The notes: generated by a model from the sequence alone, not told the origin. A stretch of 30,530 nt of DNA from Apopatocola sp963628785 (GCA_963628785.1 CAVGGQ010000016.1:1-30530), one strand, 5' to 3'; numbered from the stretch's first letter, positions 8,793 through 16,885 are shown. A program made the numbers and translations.

Positions 8793-9692
8793 ATGGCAGA
8801 AAAAAAATGCGTGCTCGCGCTCGGCTTCTTCGACGGCGTGCACTTAGGCCACGCTGCGCTTCTCCGCCGCACGGCGGAGCGCGCCGCAGAGCTTGGCGTC
8901 GAGCCCGCCGTTATGACATTCGATACGCACCCCGACACGCTCGTGCAGGGCAAGCCGGTGGAGCTCATCAACAGCGCACCCGACCGCGCGTACCTTATCC
9001 GCCGGCTTTTCGGCATCGACTGCGTGGAGTTTTTCCGCTTCACGGATGAGACCATGCACATGCCGTGGCGGGAATTTCTGCAGAGCATCGGCGCGGAACT
9101 CGGCGTCGCGGGGTTCGTTGTCGGATATGATTTCCGCTTCGGCTGGCGCGGTGAAGGCAATACCGAGCGACTGCGCGTCTACTGCGCGGAGAACGGCCTC
9201 ACATGCGATGTTATGGAAAAGGTCGAGCTGGACGGCATTACCGTGAGCTCCACCTACATCCGCTCGCTGCTGCGCGAGGGCGACATACTCCGCGCCGAGC
9301 GGTTCATGGGACATCCGCACTTTCTCTCCGATGTCGTGCGGCGCGGTCACCGTCTCGGCCGCCGTCTCGGTGCACCGACGGTCAACATGCAGTTTGCCCC
9401 CGGCGTTCTCGTTCCGCCCTACGGCGTGTACGCCGCGCGTGCCGTCCTGCCCGAGGGGAGCTTTGCCGCCGTGACGAACATCGGCGTGCGTCCCACCGTG
9501 AGCAATGAACACATTGTCACCGTGGAGAGCCACCTTCTTGATTTTAACGGCAACCTGTACGGGCGCACGCTTGCGCTTGAATTCTTCGATTTTCTGCGTC
9601 CCGAGCGGCGGTTTGACGATGTCGCCGCACTCGGCGAGCAAATTGCCCGCGACGGCGAGGCCGCGCGGCGCATCGTGGAGGAGAGACAATGA
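8793..9692 (+). CDS. ribF: Bifunctional riboflavin kinase/FAD synthetase
   Basis: RibF phosphorylates riboflavin to FMN and adenylylates FMN to FAD. The 299-residue protein has the nucleotidyltransferase signature LGFFDGVHLGHAALLR near the N-terminus, the GYDFRFGWRGEG segment and the SSTYIRSLLREG motif. The kinase domain follows with RRGHRLGRRLGAPTVNM and NIGVRPTV, then the conserved VESHLLDF. The ribosome binding site is weak: GAGG sits 12 nt before the ATG, so coupling with truB is possible. It shares an ATGA overlap with the next gene. Confidence 0.95.
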   Translation: MAEKKCVLALGFFDGVHLGHAALLRRTAERAAELGVEPAVMTFDTHPDTLVQGKPVELINSAPDRAYLIRRLFGIDCVEFFRFTDETMHMPWREFLQSIGAELGVAGFVVGYDFRFGWRGEGNTERLRVYCAENGLTCDVMEKVELDGITVSSTYIRSLLREGDILRAERFMGHPHFLSDVVRRGHRLGRRLGAPTVNMQFAPGVLVPPYGVYAARAVLPEGSFAAVTNIGVRPTVSNEHIVTVESHLLDFNGNLYGRTLALEFFDFLRPERRFDDVAALGEQIARDGEAARRIVEERQ

Positions 9693-10729
9693 GTCTCGCA
9701 GATTGGAAAAAGAAATTTACCGGCAGAAGCGCTGCGGGCGATCCCTCGCATGCGTTCGGCTCGGAGAGCGACATGATGGAGGCATTGCGCCGCCAGGAAT
9801 TCACGCCGCCGAAGCCGAAGGCGCGCGCTGCCGCCGCAGTGCAGAATTTCCGTGACCGTCTCGGTCTCGGCAGCGGCGAGGAGATGCCGCAGGAAGAGCG
9901 TCCGCCGCGCGACGACAGTCAGGCGCGCGATTATGCGCCCGAGGCCATGGCGCAGCCGGAGTGGGAGAATCCGTTCACATCCCCCGCGCCGTCCCGTCCG
10001 AGCCGTCCCGCCCGCCGCGAAGCGCCGGTATATGAGGATATGTCCGCGCCCGCCTATGCGCAGGCCCCGAACGGCTATGCGCCCTACGGTGCGCCGTACG
10101 CGCAGGGCTATTCGGCACCCGCTTACGATCCGCACTATGCCCCTGCGCCCGGCTATTACGCCCCGCAGGGATATTATCCGCCAAACAACTATGCCCCCTC
10201 CCCGCAGGGCGGCTATGCACCGTACCCGCAGCATCCGCAGACGCAGCCGCAGTACGCCCCGCAGCATCCGTCGGCACAGCCGCAATATGTTCCGCTCTAC
10301 GCGGCATATGAGCAGACCGCACCGCAGCGGCAATATACGCCGCGGTATGAACAAGGCGCACAGCAGCGGCAGCCGTATGCGGCACAGTATGAGCCGGACG
10401 TGCGGGAGCAATATGCCCCGCAGTACGAGCATCCCATGCAGCCGCAGTACGAACCGGCCGCGCCGCAGCAATACGGGCAGGGCATGCCGCCGCAGTATGA
10501 GCAGAGTGGCGAAACAGCATATGCGCAGCCGATGCCGGGCGAGGCAATGCCGAGTGAAGCGGAGTTTGTGCCGCCCGGATATGCGGCCGCTCCCTCTCCC
10601 GCCGCGCCGGTGCGCCGGCGCCGCAGCTCGCTGCAGAGCGGAGATCTCCGCTATCTTCTCTGGTCCGGCTCCATCGTTTCGGGCGTCATTCTCACGCTCG
10701 TCGCGTTCATCTATGCCTGCGCCGCCTAA
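9689..10729 (+). CDS. Pro/Tyr/Gln-rich low-complexity protein with C-terminal membrane anchor
   Basis: This 346-residue protein matches no family I recognise. Residues 1-75 are mixed and mildly charged (MSLADWKKKFTGRS at the start). About 100-300 is a disordered-looking tract dominated by Tyr, Pro, Gln and Ala with irregular repeats such as PQYAPQ, QYEPA and YAPQYE. Near the C-terminus a basic patch (RRRRSS) precedes one hydrophobic helix, SGSIVSGVILTLVAFIYACA, with only about two residues after it. There is no signal peptide, so a tail-anchored protein with a cytoplasmic disordered domain is inferred. It overlaps ribF by 4 nt in ATGA, making it the last gene of the operon, and rsmE has its own promoter just downstream. 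The name and function are unknown. Confidence 0.75.
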   Translation: MSLADWKKKFTGRSAAGDPSHAFGSESDMMEALRRQEFTPPKPKARAAAAVQNFRDRLGLGSGEEMPQEERPPRDDSQARDYAPEAMAQPEWENPFTSPAPSRPSRPARREAPVYEDMSAPAYAQAPNGYAPYGAPYAQGYSAPAYDPHYAPAPGYYAPQGYYPPNNYAPSPQGGYAPYPQHPQTQPQYAPQHPSAQPQYVPLYAAYEQTAPQRQYTPRYEQGAQQRQPYAAQYEPDVREQYAPQYEHPMQPQYEPAAPQQYGQGMPPQYEQSGETAYAQPMPGEAMPSEAEFVPPGYAAAPSPAAPVRRRRSSLQSGDLRYLLWSGSIVSGVILTLVAFIYACAA

Positions 10730-10736
10730 GCGCCGC

Positions 10737-10765
10737 TTGCATTCCGCAAAGAAATATGCAATAAT
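10737..10765 (+). promoter_or_regulatory. Promoter of rsmE
   Basis: TTGCAT (10737-10742) and AATAAT (10760-10765) are 17 nt apart, with TGC directly before the -10 box as in extended -10 promoters. The site lies between the tail-anchored protein gene and rsmE. Confidence 0.6.
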
Positions 10766-10808
10766 GCTTTTGTTATGAAGTTTTGATTTTCAGCAGGAGG
10801 ATATGCCC

Positions 10809-11540
10809 ATGCCGAGATTCTTTCTTTCCGGCGGCAGCTCGATCGCCGGAGGCACGGCGTTCATCGTCGGTGAGGACGCCGCTCACGCCAAGGTGCTTCG
10901 TGTGCGCGTAGGCGACAAGCTTGTCGTATGCGCCGGCGGTCAGGATCACCGCTGCACCGTGACGAAGGTCACGCCCAACGAGGTCGAAGCCGAAATTTTC
11001 GAAGTTGTCCCCTGCGAGGGTGAGCCGAGTGTGGAAACCGTGATTCTGGCGGGACTCCCCAAGGGCAGCGACAAAACGGATTACATCCTGCAGAAGTGTA
11101 CCGAAGCGGGTGCGTCCGAGATTTGGTTCTTCCAATCGCACCGCTGCGTGGCGAAGCTCAACGACGCCGACAAAAAGGTCGCGCGCTGGCAGCGTATCGC
11201 GGAGGAAGCCGCCAAGCAGTCCGGCCGCGGCAAGATTCCGACCGTCGGATATCTGCCCGACCTCGCGGAGGCCTTCAACAAGGCGAACAAGACCGATCTC
11301 CCCCTCTTCATGTACGAGACCGGCGAGCGCGAGACCATGCGCGATGTGGTGGAAAGCGCCGGAACGATCGCTTCGGCCGCCATTCTCACCGGCCCCGAGG
11401 GCGGCTTTGAGCCGTTCGAGGCCGGCCTCGCGCGCATCATGAAGCTGTACATCTGCTCCATGGGCCCGCGCATTTTCCGCTGCGAGACCGCTCCGGTCGC
11501 CGCCCTCTCCGCGCTCATGTATGCCACAGGCAATATGTGA
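10809..11540 (+). CDS. rsmE: 16S rRNA (uracil(1498)-N3)-methyltransferase RsmE
   Basis: RsmE is a SPOUT-class methyltransferase that makes m3U1498 in the decoding centre of 16S rRNA. The 243-residue protein has the N-terminal PUA-like part (HAKVLRVRVGDKLVVC), ILAGLPKGSDKTDYILQKCTEAG, the residues RWQRIAEEAAKQSGRGKIP, and the SPOUT knot signatures LTGPEGGFEPFE and CETAPVAALSALMY. The ATG at 10809 is preferred over the ATG at 10803: AGGAGG at 10795-10800 gives 8 nt spacing to the former and only 2 nt to the latter. A strong terminator follows. Confidence 0.95.
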   Translation: MPRFFLSGGSSIAGGTAFIVGEDAAHAKVLRVRVGDKLVVCAGGQDHRCTVTKVTPNEVEAEIFEVVPCEGEPSVETVILAGLPKGSDKTDYILQKCTEAGASEIWFFQSHRCVAKLNDADKKVARWQRIAEEAAKQSGRGKIPTVGYLPDLAEAFNKANKTDLPLFMYETGERETMRDVVESAGTIASAAILTGPEGGFEPFEAGLARIMKLYICSMGPRIFRCETAPVAALSALMYATGNM

Positions 11541-11578
11541 TAAAAAAGCACGGCAAACAATATAGAATTTGTACGAAT

Positions 11579-11620
11579 GCCCCCGGAAAAGCACTTGCAT
11601 TTTCCGGGGGCTTCTGTTAG
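11579..11620 (+). terminator. Terminator after rsmE
   Basis: A perfect 12-bp stem (GCCCCCGGAAAA at 11579-11590 with TTTTCCGGGGGC at 11600-11611) encloses a 9-nt loop and is followed by TTCTGTTAG. It is strong in the stem but has only a short T-tract. Confidence 0.8.
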
Positions 11621-11695
11621 AATAATTCCCGTCAGAAACATTTGTTCGTGTATTGCGGACATTTACAAAATATTTGTGCTTGGGCAATACCGCAT

Positions 11696-11767
11696 GATTC
11701 GAAAAGCGCGATTTGCGGGCAAAATTTCCGCAAAGTGCCGCAGACGACATTGTACGGTGTTGCCCTT
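11696..11767 (+). repeat. Dispersed intergenic repeat, copy B
   Basis: About 72 bp ahead of hom. It aligns with 26981-27051 over its whole length with one indel and roughly three quarters identity, including the near-identical core GCGATTTGCG, the block AATTTCCGCAAAGTGC and the tail ATTGT.CGGTG.TGCC. It contains a partly self-complementary centre (GCGG..CCGC). It ends 19 nt before the hom start, so it would be in the hom leader if the promoter lies upstream. Confidence 0.65.
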
Positions 11768-11786
11768 GAAGAAAGAAGGCGATGCC

Positions 11787-12941
11787 GTGAAGGCGGCGGT
11801 TTTGGGTTTCGGTACGGTCGGCAAGGGCGTGTACGAGATGCTGCGGGAGTCACCCGCGTTTGAAGCAGGTCCCGTGCTCGTGCGTGCGGGCAAAGTGAAA
11901 GAGAATTTTCAGGTGAGCTCTCCGGAGCTGATTTTCGGCGACCCGACGGTGGACGCCGTGGTCGAGGTGCTCGGCGGGCTGGATCCCGCGTTCTCCTACG
12001 GCATGCGCGCGCTCGAGGCCGGGAAGCATTTCATCACCGCAAACAAGGCGATGGTCGCCGCGCACGGTTTGGAGCTGGCGGCGCTTGCCCGCGAAAAGGG
12101 CGTGGCATTTCTCTTTTCGGCAGCCTGCGGCGGCGGCGTGCCGGTGCTCCACAATCTTGCGCTCTCTGCCGAGACGGACACCATCCGCTCCGTTTCCGGC
12201 ATTTTGAACGGCACCACGAACTATATGCTCGATGCGATGCAGCGCCGCGCGCTCTCCTATGAGGAGGCGCTCGCCGATGCGCAGGCACTCGGCTATGCCG
12301 AGTCCGACCCGACCGCCGATGTTTCGGGACTCGACGCGCTGCGGAAAATGCAGCTTGCGTGCGCGGCGGCGTTCGGCGTGCTGCCCGATTCCGGCATGGG
12401 CTGCGAGGGCATTGAGAACTTTACCGCCGCGGATGTGGCGGATCTCCAGAGCCGCGGTCTTGTCTGCCGCCTCATTGCGAGCGGCTCGCGCGCCGGAGAT
12501 AACGTTTCGGCGTACATTGAGCCGGTGCTCTTCCCGCACTCCGCGCCGGAGAGCTCGGTGCTCACGAACTTCAACATGGCGCGCTATGCGGGTGAGCGGT
12601 GCGGCGACATTGTCCTCATGGGACAGGGCGCGGGCCGCTTCCCGACCGCTTCGGCGGTGCTGCGCGATCTCTCCGCTGCCCGGCAGGGTGCGCGGCAGAT
12701 GTTCCCCGAAGGCTGCCGCAAGGCGGAAGCCGACAACAGCGGCGCGGTGCATCCCTACTACGTGCGCACCGGCGCGTTTGCCGCCTATCGTCTCCCGATC
12801 GCCGAGACGCTCTCCTCGGACGATGTCGTGCGTGCCGTCACGGTGCCGATGAGCGTGGAAAAAATGCATGAGCTGGCGCAGAGCATCCGCAAGGGCGGAA
12901 CAAGTCTCTTCTTCGCCGCAATGGAGGATCAAAAATGCTGA
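11787..12941 (+). CDS. hom: Homoserine dehydrogenase
   Basis: Reduces aspartate semialdehyde to homoserine, the branch step to threonine and methionine. The 384-residue protein has the nucleotide-binding loop GFGTVGKG at residues 7-14, VVEVLGGLDPA, ITANKAMVAAHG, SGILNGTTNYMLD, and the substrate motif YAESDPTADVSGLDALRKMQL. The GTG at 11787 is chosen because GAAGG lies 7 nt upstream and the protein then begins at the usual place before the Rossmann fold. The last 75 or so residues, where many bacterial enzymes have an ACT domain, include HPYYVRTGAFAAYRL but no clear ACT pattern, so threonine feedback may be absent or altered. It overlaps lysC by 7 nt. Confidence 0.95.
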   Translation: MKAAVLGFGTVGKGVYEMLRESPAFEAGPVLVRAGKVKENFQVSSPELIFGDPTVDAVVEVLGGLDPAFSYGMRALEAGKHFITANKAMVAAHGLELAALAREKGVAFLFSAACGGGVPVLHNLALSAETDTIRSVSGILNGTTNYMLDAMQRRALSYEEALADAQALGYAESDPTADVSGLDALRKMQLACAAAFGVLPDSGMGCEGIENFTAADVADLQSRGLVCRLIASGSRAGDNVSAYIEPVLFPHSAPESSVLTNFNMARYAGERCGDIVLMGQGAGRFPTASAVLRDLSAARQGARQMFPEGCRKAEADNSGAVHPYYVRTGAFAAYRLPIAETLSSDDVVRAVTVPMSVEKMHELAQSIRKGGTSLFFAAMEDQKC

Positions 12942-14248
12942 AAGTATGCAAATTCGGCGGCTCGTCCGTCGCCGGAGCGGAACAGTTCCGCAAGGTGCGC
13001 GATATCGTGCTCTCGGACGAGTCGCGCCGCGTCGTCGTCATTTCGGCGGCGGGCAAGCGCACGAGCGACGATCACAAGCTCACCGACCTTCTCTATCTCT
13101 GCCACGCGCACCTCACCTACGGCGTGTCGTGCAGCGATATTCTCGCCTCCATCCGCGAGCGGTTCGTGTCCATCCGCGATGAGCTTGGCCTCTCCTACCG
13201 TGTGGAGAACGATTTCGATGCGTACGCTTCGAAGCTCTCTCGCGACACCAGCGTGGACGAGCTCGTATCGCGCGGCGAATATTTCACCTCCCGCCTCATG
13301 GCGGAGACGCTCGGCTACACATTTGTGGACGCCACCGAGTGCGTGTTTTTCGGCTTTGACGGGCAGTTTGACCGCGAAAAGACCGACGCCGCTATCGCCG
13401 CGGCGCTGGAGAAATACGGCAGGATCGTCATTCCCGGCTTCTACGGCCGCGTGCCGACCGGCAAGATCAAAGTCATGACGCGCGGCGGCAGCGACATCAC
13501 CGGCTCCCTCGCCGCGGCGGCGGTGAACGCCGATGTGTACGAGAACTGGACGGATGTCTCCGGCATCCTCATGGCCGACCCGCGCATCGTCGATGACCCG
13601 CGCCCGATCCCGCGCATCACCTACGCGGAGCTGCGCGAAATGGCATTTATGGGCGCGTCGGTGCTCCACGAGGAGTCCATCCTACCGGTAAAGGAAAAGG
13701 GCATCGCGCTCAACATCCGCAACACGAACCGTCCGCAGGATCCCGGAACATACATCGTTGAGCACATTGAGAACGAGGATGACCTCGAGCGCCCCATCAC
13801 CGGCATTTCCGGCCGGCGAAACTTCACGATCCTCTCGGTGTTCAAGCGCAACATGAATATGTGCTCGACGCTCTGCAACGCGCTCGAGATCATCGACCGC
13901 TACCACGCCGCCGTGGAGCATATCACGCTCGGCCTCGACAGCTTCGCGCTCGTCATCGCCTCGGCGGCGCTCGAAAATACGCTCTACGACATCATCGCCG
14001 ACATTCAGAAGACCTGCCGCCCGGACGATGTCCGCGTGCAGGACGGCATCGCGCTCGTCGCCGCCGTCGGTCGCAAAATGACCTCACGCCCCGGCACTTC
14101 CGGCAGGCTCTTCCGCGCACTCGGCGAGCACGGCCTCAACATCCGCACCATCGCCCAGGGAGCCGACGAGCTCTCGATCATCGTGGGCGTGGAAAACCGC
14201 AATTTCGAAAAAGCCATCCGCGTCCTCTACGATGGATTCACCGGCTGA
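12935..14248 (+). CDS. lysC: Aspartate kinase
   Basis: Phosphorylates aspartate, the first step towards lysine, threonine and methionine. The 437-residue monofunctional enzyme has KFGGSSVAGAEQFRK at residues 6-20, the kinase motifs FYGRVPTGKIKVMTRGGSDITGSLAAA and ENWTDVSGILMADPRIV, and YAELREMAFMGASVLHEESI. A tandem ACT regulatory region follows (about 290-437; LSVFKRNMNMCSTLCNALEI and GEHGLNIRTIAQGADELSIIVGV). GGAGG lies just before the ATG, inside the end of hom. It is probably feedback-inhibited through the ACT domains; the effector cannot be read from the sequence. Confidence 0.96.
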   Translation: MLKVCKFGGSSVAGAEQFRKVRDIVLSDESRRVVVISAAGKRTSDDHKLTDLLYLCHAHLTYGVSCSDILASIRERFVSIRDELGLSYRVENDFDAYASKLSRDTSVDELVSRGEYFTSRLMAETLGYTFVDATECVFFGFDGQFDREKTDAAIAAALEKYGRIVIPGFYGRVPTGKIKVMTRGGSDITGSLAAAAVNADVYENWTDVSGILMADPRIVDDPRPIPRITYAELREMAFMGASVLHEESILPVKEKGIALNIRNTNRPQDPGTYIVEHIENEDDLERPITGISGRRNFTILSVFKRNMNMCSTLCNALEIIDRYHAAVEHITLGLDSFALVIASAALENTLYDIIADIQKTCRPDDVRVQDGIALVAAVGRKMTSRPGTSGRLFRALGEHGLNIRTIAQGADELSIIVGVENRNFEKAIRVLYDGFTG

Positions 14249-14286
14249 TGATCGATATTTGAAAAAATTACAGGAGATACAGAACT

Positions 14287-15288
14287 ATGAAAAGCTGCAA
14301 AATTGCCGTTCTCGGCGCGACCGGTGCGGTCGGACGCGAAATGATCCATGTGCTCGAGGAGTACAACATTCCCGTAACGGAGCTGCGTCTCCTCGCGAGC
14401 GCGCGCTCGGCGGGAAGCAAGGTGCTCTTCCGCGGCGAGGAGATTACCGTGCAGGAGGCGACGGACGCTTCCTTTGAGGGCATGGACTTCGTGCTCGGTG
14501 CCGTGAAGAGCGGCATGTCCCGCGCGTTCGCCCCCGCCATCGTAAAGAGCGGCGCCGTATATATTGACAACAGCTCCGCCTTCCGCATGGATCCGAGCAT
14601 CCCGCTCGTTGTCCCCGAGATCAACGGCGAGGACGCGAAAGCAAATTCCGGCATCATCGCCAATCCCAACTGCTCCACCATCATCACCGACATGGCCGTC
14701 GGTGCGCTTGCCGGGATCTCCCCGATTGAGACGATGGTTGTGTGCACCTATCAGGCCGTATCCGGCGCCGGTCAGGGCGGTCTCGAAGAGCTTGAGCACC
14801 AGATGAGCGCGCTTGCCAAGGGCGAGAAGTGCGAAAGCCGCGTCTTCCCCACCCAGATCGCGCTCAATGTCATCCCGTTCATCGGCAGCATGCTCGATAA
14901 TTTCTACACGGACGAGGAAATGAAAATGCAGAATGAGGGTCGCAAGATCCTCCATCTGCCCGAGCTGCGCGTCACCTGCACCTGCGTGCGCGTGCCGGTC
15001 ATGCGCTCGCACTCCATCTCCGTCACGGTGAAGACGAAGGACGAGATCACCATCGAGCAGGCGAACGAAGCCATCCGCGCCTTCCCCGGCTGCCGCCTCA
15101 TTGAGGACTACGAGGGCCGCTGCTACCCCACCCCGCTCGACACGAGCGGAAAGGATCTCGTGTGGGTCGGCCGCGTCCGCGAAGACCTCACGCAGGACAA
15201 CGCCCTCACCCTCTGGTGCTGCGGCGACCAGATCCGCAAAGGCGCCGCCAGCAACGCCGTACAGATCTTGAAATATCTCCTTCAGTAA
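14287..15288 (+). CDS. asd: Aspartate-semialdehyde dehydrogenase
   Basis: Reduces aspartyl phosphate to aspartate semialdehyde using NADPH. The 333-residue protein has GATGAVGREM at residues 10-19, the phosphate-binding SSAFRMDPSIPLVVPEIN, the active-site cysteine C129 in IIANPNCSTI, TYQAVSGAGQGGLEEL, and the catalytic RVPVMRSHSISV with its histidine. CAGGAG lies about 10 nt before the ATG. It is the third gene of hom-lysC-asd, so the cluster encodes both reactions to aspartate semialdehyde plus the homoserine branch. Confidence 0.97.
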   Translation: MKSCKIAVLGATGAVGREMIHVLEEYNIPVTELRLLASARSAGSKVLFRGEEITVQEATDASFEGMDFVLGAVKSGMSRAFAPAIVKSGAVYIDNSSAFRMDPSIPLVVPEINGEDAKANSGIIANPNCSTIITDMAVGALAGISPIETMVVCTYQAVSGAGQGGLEELEHQMSALAKGEKCESRVFPTQIALNVIPFIGSMLDNFYTDEEMKMQNEGRKILHLPELRVTCTCVRVPVMRSHSISVTVKTKDEITIEQANEAIRAFPGCRLIEDYEGRCYPTPLDTSGKDLVWVGRVREDLTQDNALTLWCCGDQIRKGAASNAVQILKYLLQ

Positions 15289-15397
15289 GTTCTGACGACC
15301 GCAGACGAAGAATTGACAACACCGCACGAATTTGTTTTGGCTCTTTTGGGAAAAATTTGCGATATTTGCCAAATCTTGCTTTTTCTCTTTAAAGTGT

Positions 15398-15426
15398 TTG
15401 ACAAGTTTGGGGTGCGGGTGTATAAT
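15398..15426 (+). promoter_or_regulatory. Consensus sigma-A promoter of the T-box/trpXYZ operon
   Basis: TTGACA (15398-15403) and TATAAT (15421-15426) match the consensus exactly with 17-nt spacing. The 109 nt between asd and this promoter hold A/T-rich sequence with no gene. Such a strong promoter fits control by the T-box downstream rather than at initiation. Confidence 0.9.
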
Positions 15427-15432
15427 AATACC

Positions 15433-15711
15433 AAGATTTGAAAACCTGAGAAGCGGAAGTAAAGTCGAAAGCGCATCCACAGAGAGTCCGGCGCAGCTGA
15501 GAGTCGGGCGAAAAGCGGATTGGCAAATGGGCCGCCGAGGGCAGAGGGAACGGGTTCGCCTCAGTATCTTCTGACGCATTGCCGGCGTTATCGGCACACG
15601 ATGTGATGGCATCGGATCGAGCGGTCGGATGAATTTCCGGCAAGCAGGGTGGTACCGCAGAATTTGTTATTTCTGTCCCTGTTCTCCTATTTCGGAGAAC
15701 AGGGATTTTTT
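15433..15711 (+). promoter_or_regulatory. T-box riboswitch, specifier read as UGG (tryptophan)
   Basis: The diagnostic T-box AGGGTGGTACCGC is at 15646-15658. The 5' half folds as Stem I: a lower helix GCGG (15453-15456) with CCGC (15532-15535), a loop-E-like AAGTAAAG on the 5' side, a GA-rich kink-turn-like base, the conserved AGAGAG at 15481-15486, and a distal stem TCCGGC/GTCGGG. Opposite AAGTAAAG lies CAAATGGG, placing the specifier at 15528-15530 as UGG. A GCCG-GCGTTAT-CGGC hairpin forms Stem III. Uncharged tRNA-Trp would stabilise the antiterminator and allow transcription of the transporter genes. The pairing was done by hand. The variable T-box base (TGGT) would pair best with discriminator A, whereas bacterial tRNA-Trp usually has G. 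Confidence 0.85.
15677..15711 (+). terminator. T-box regulated terminator
   Basis: An 11-bp stem, CCCTGTTCTCC (15677-15687) with GGAGAACAGGG (15694-15704), is followed by a run of six T. The first bases of the stem (CTGTCCCTG) can instead pair with CAGGG and CAG of the T-box, which gives the alternative antiterminator. Confidence 0.9.
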
Positions 15712-15733
15712 ATTTGCGAAAGGATGTGTCCTT

Positions 15734-15811
15734 ATGACAAAACCCGGAAAACGATGGCGGAGGAGCAATAAGGACAGCCGCCGTGTTTCATTCCATTATT
15801 CAATCAAATAA
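15734..15811 (+). CDS. Possible 25-codon small ORF between T-box and trpX
   Basis: ATG at 15734 with AGGA 9 nt upstream opens a 25-residue basic peptide (MTKPGKRWRRSNKDSRR then VSFHYSIK). It lies entirely after the T-box terminator, and its stop codon abuts the AAGGAG of trpX, an arrangement that permits translational coupling. It has only one Trp codon, so it is not an obvious attenuator peptide. It may be chance; I do not recognise the peptide. Confidence 0.3.
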   Translation: MTKPGKRWRRSNKDSRRVSFHYSIK

Positions 15812-15826
15812 AAGGAGATATCCATC

Positions 15827-16885
15827 ATGAAAAAGATCGTTTGCATTATTCTTTCCGCCGTTTTGATGCTCGGTATGTTCGCCGGGTGCTCTTCTTCCGC
15901 CGAAACCGCTGCCTCCGAAACCGTAACCGCTTCTCCGGAAGCCGAAGCGACCTCCGCGCCCGAGGCCGAGGCCGCCGAGAGCACGGAGGATACCGTGAAG
16001 TCCTACAAGATCGCCATCGTGCAGCAGCTCGACCACTCCTCGCTCGATGAGATCCGTCTCGCCATCGAAGCGGAGCTCACCGCGAGAGCCGAAGCGGACG
16101 GCATCGTGATCCGGTTCGACGAGTTCAACGGCCGCAACGACGCGACCATCCTCAACCAGATCGGCGCGCAGGTCGTGGACGACAACTACGACGCCATCAT
16201 CCCCATCGCCACCATGGCCGCGCAGTGCATGGTGACCGCCGTGGACGACAAGAACATCCCCATCATCTATGCCGCCATCTCCGACCCCGCCGCCGCGGGC
16301 CTTACGGACCTTACGAACGTCACCGGCACTTCCGATGCGCTGAACACCGAATTCATGCTCGACATGATGTTTGCCGTGAACCCCGACATTCAGACCGTTG
16401 GTCTCCTCTACTCGAACTCCGAGATCAACTCCGAAGCCGCCATAGCCGAAGCCAAGGAATACCTCGACGCCAAGGGCATTGCGTACCTCGAAAAGACCGG
16501 CAATGACGCCTCCGAGATCGTCGCCGCCGCCGGTGCGCTCGTTGACCGCGTCGACGCCGTGTTCACCCCGACCGACAACATCGTCATGGCCTCCGAAAGC
16601 GCCATCGCCGAGATCCTCAATGAGGCCGGCATCCTCCACTATGCGGGTGCCGATTCCTTTGTCGCCTCCGGCGCGTTTGCCACCTGCGGCGTCAACTACA
16701 CCGAGCTCGGCACCTACGCCGCCGACATGGCCATCGACATTCTCCTCACCGGCGTCGTTCCCGAGTACCATGTGATGGACGGCGGCATCATCACCGTGAA
16801 TACCGCCTCCGCCGCCCTCCTCGGCATCGACTACTCCGTCTTCTCCGAAATGGCCGGAACGGTCGTTGAGACCGAAGGCGAATAA
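15827..16885 (+). CDS. trpX: ABC transporter substrate-binding lipoprotein, TrpX type
   Basis: Extracellular solute receptor of the ABC_sub_bind (PF04392-like) family. The 352-residue precursor has a lipoprotein signal, MKKIVCIILSAVLMLGMFAGC, with Cys21 as the lipidated residue, then an Ala/Glu/Ser-rich linker to about residue 60. The receptor proper begins SYKIAIVQQLDHSSLDEIR and contains IPIIYAAISDPAAAGL and AVNPDIQTVGLLYSNSEINSE, typical of this family, and VDAVFTPTDNIVMASESA near the end. Control by a UGG-specifier T-box points to tryptophan (or a precursor) as substrate. AAGGAG precedes the ATG. The permease and ATPase genes follow. Confidence 0.88.
   Translation: MKKIVCIILSAVLMLGMFAGCSSSAETAASETVTASPEAEATSAPEAEAAESTEDTVKSYKIAIVQQLDHSSLDEIRLAIEAELTARAEADGIVIRFDEFNGRNDATILNQIGAQVVDDNYDAIIPIATMAAQCMVTAVDDKNIPIIYAAISDPAAAGLTDLTNVTGTSDALNTEFMLDMMFAVNPDIQTVGLLYSNSEINSEAAIAEAKEYLDAKGIAYLEKTGNDASEIVAAAGALVDRVDAVFTPTDNIVMASESAIAEILNEAGILHYAGADSFVASGAFATCGVNYTELGTYAADMAIDILLTGVVPEYHVMDGGIITVNTASAALLGIDYSVFSEMAGTVVETEGE

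Noticed and set aside
15545..15560. GAACGGG as the T-box specifier (CGG, Arg)
   Set aside because: The local sequence resembles a specifier loop, but the CAAATGGG position pairs better with GCGG and the loop-E strand and fits the transporter family.
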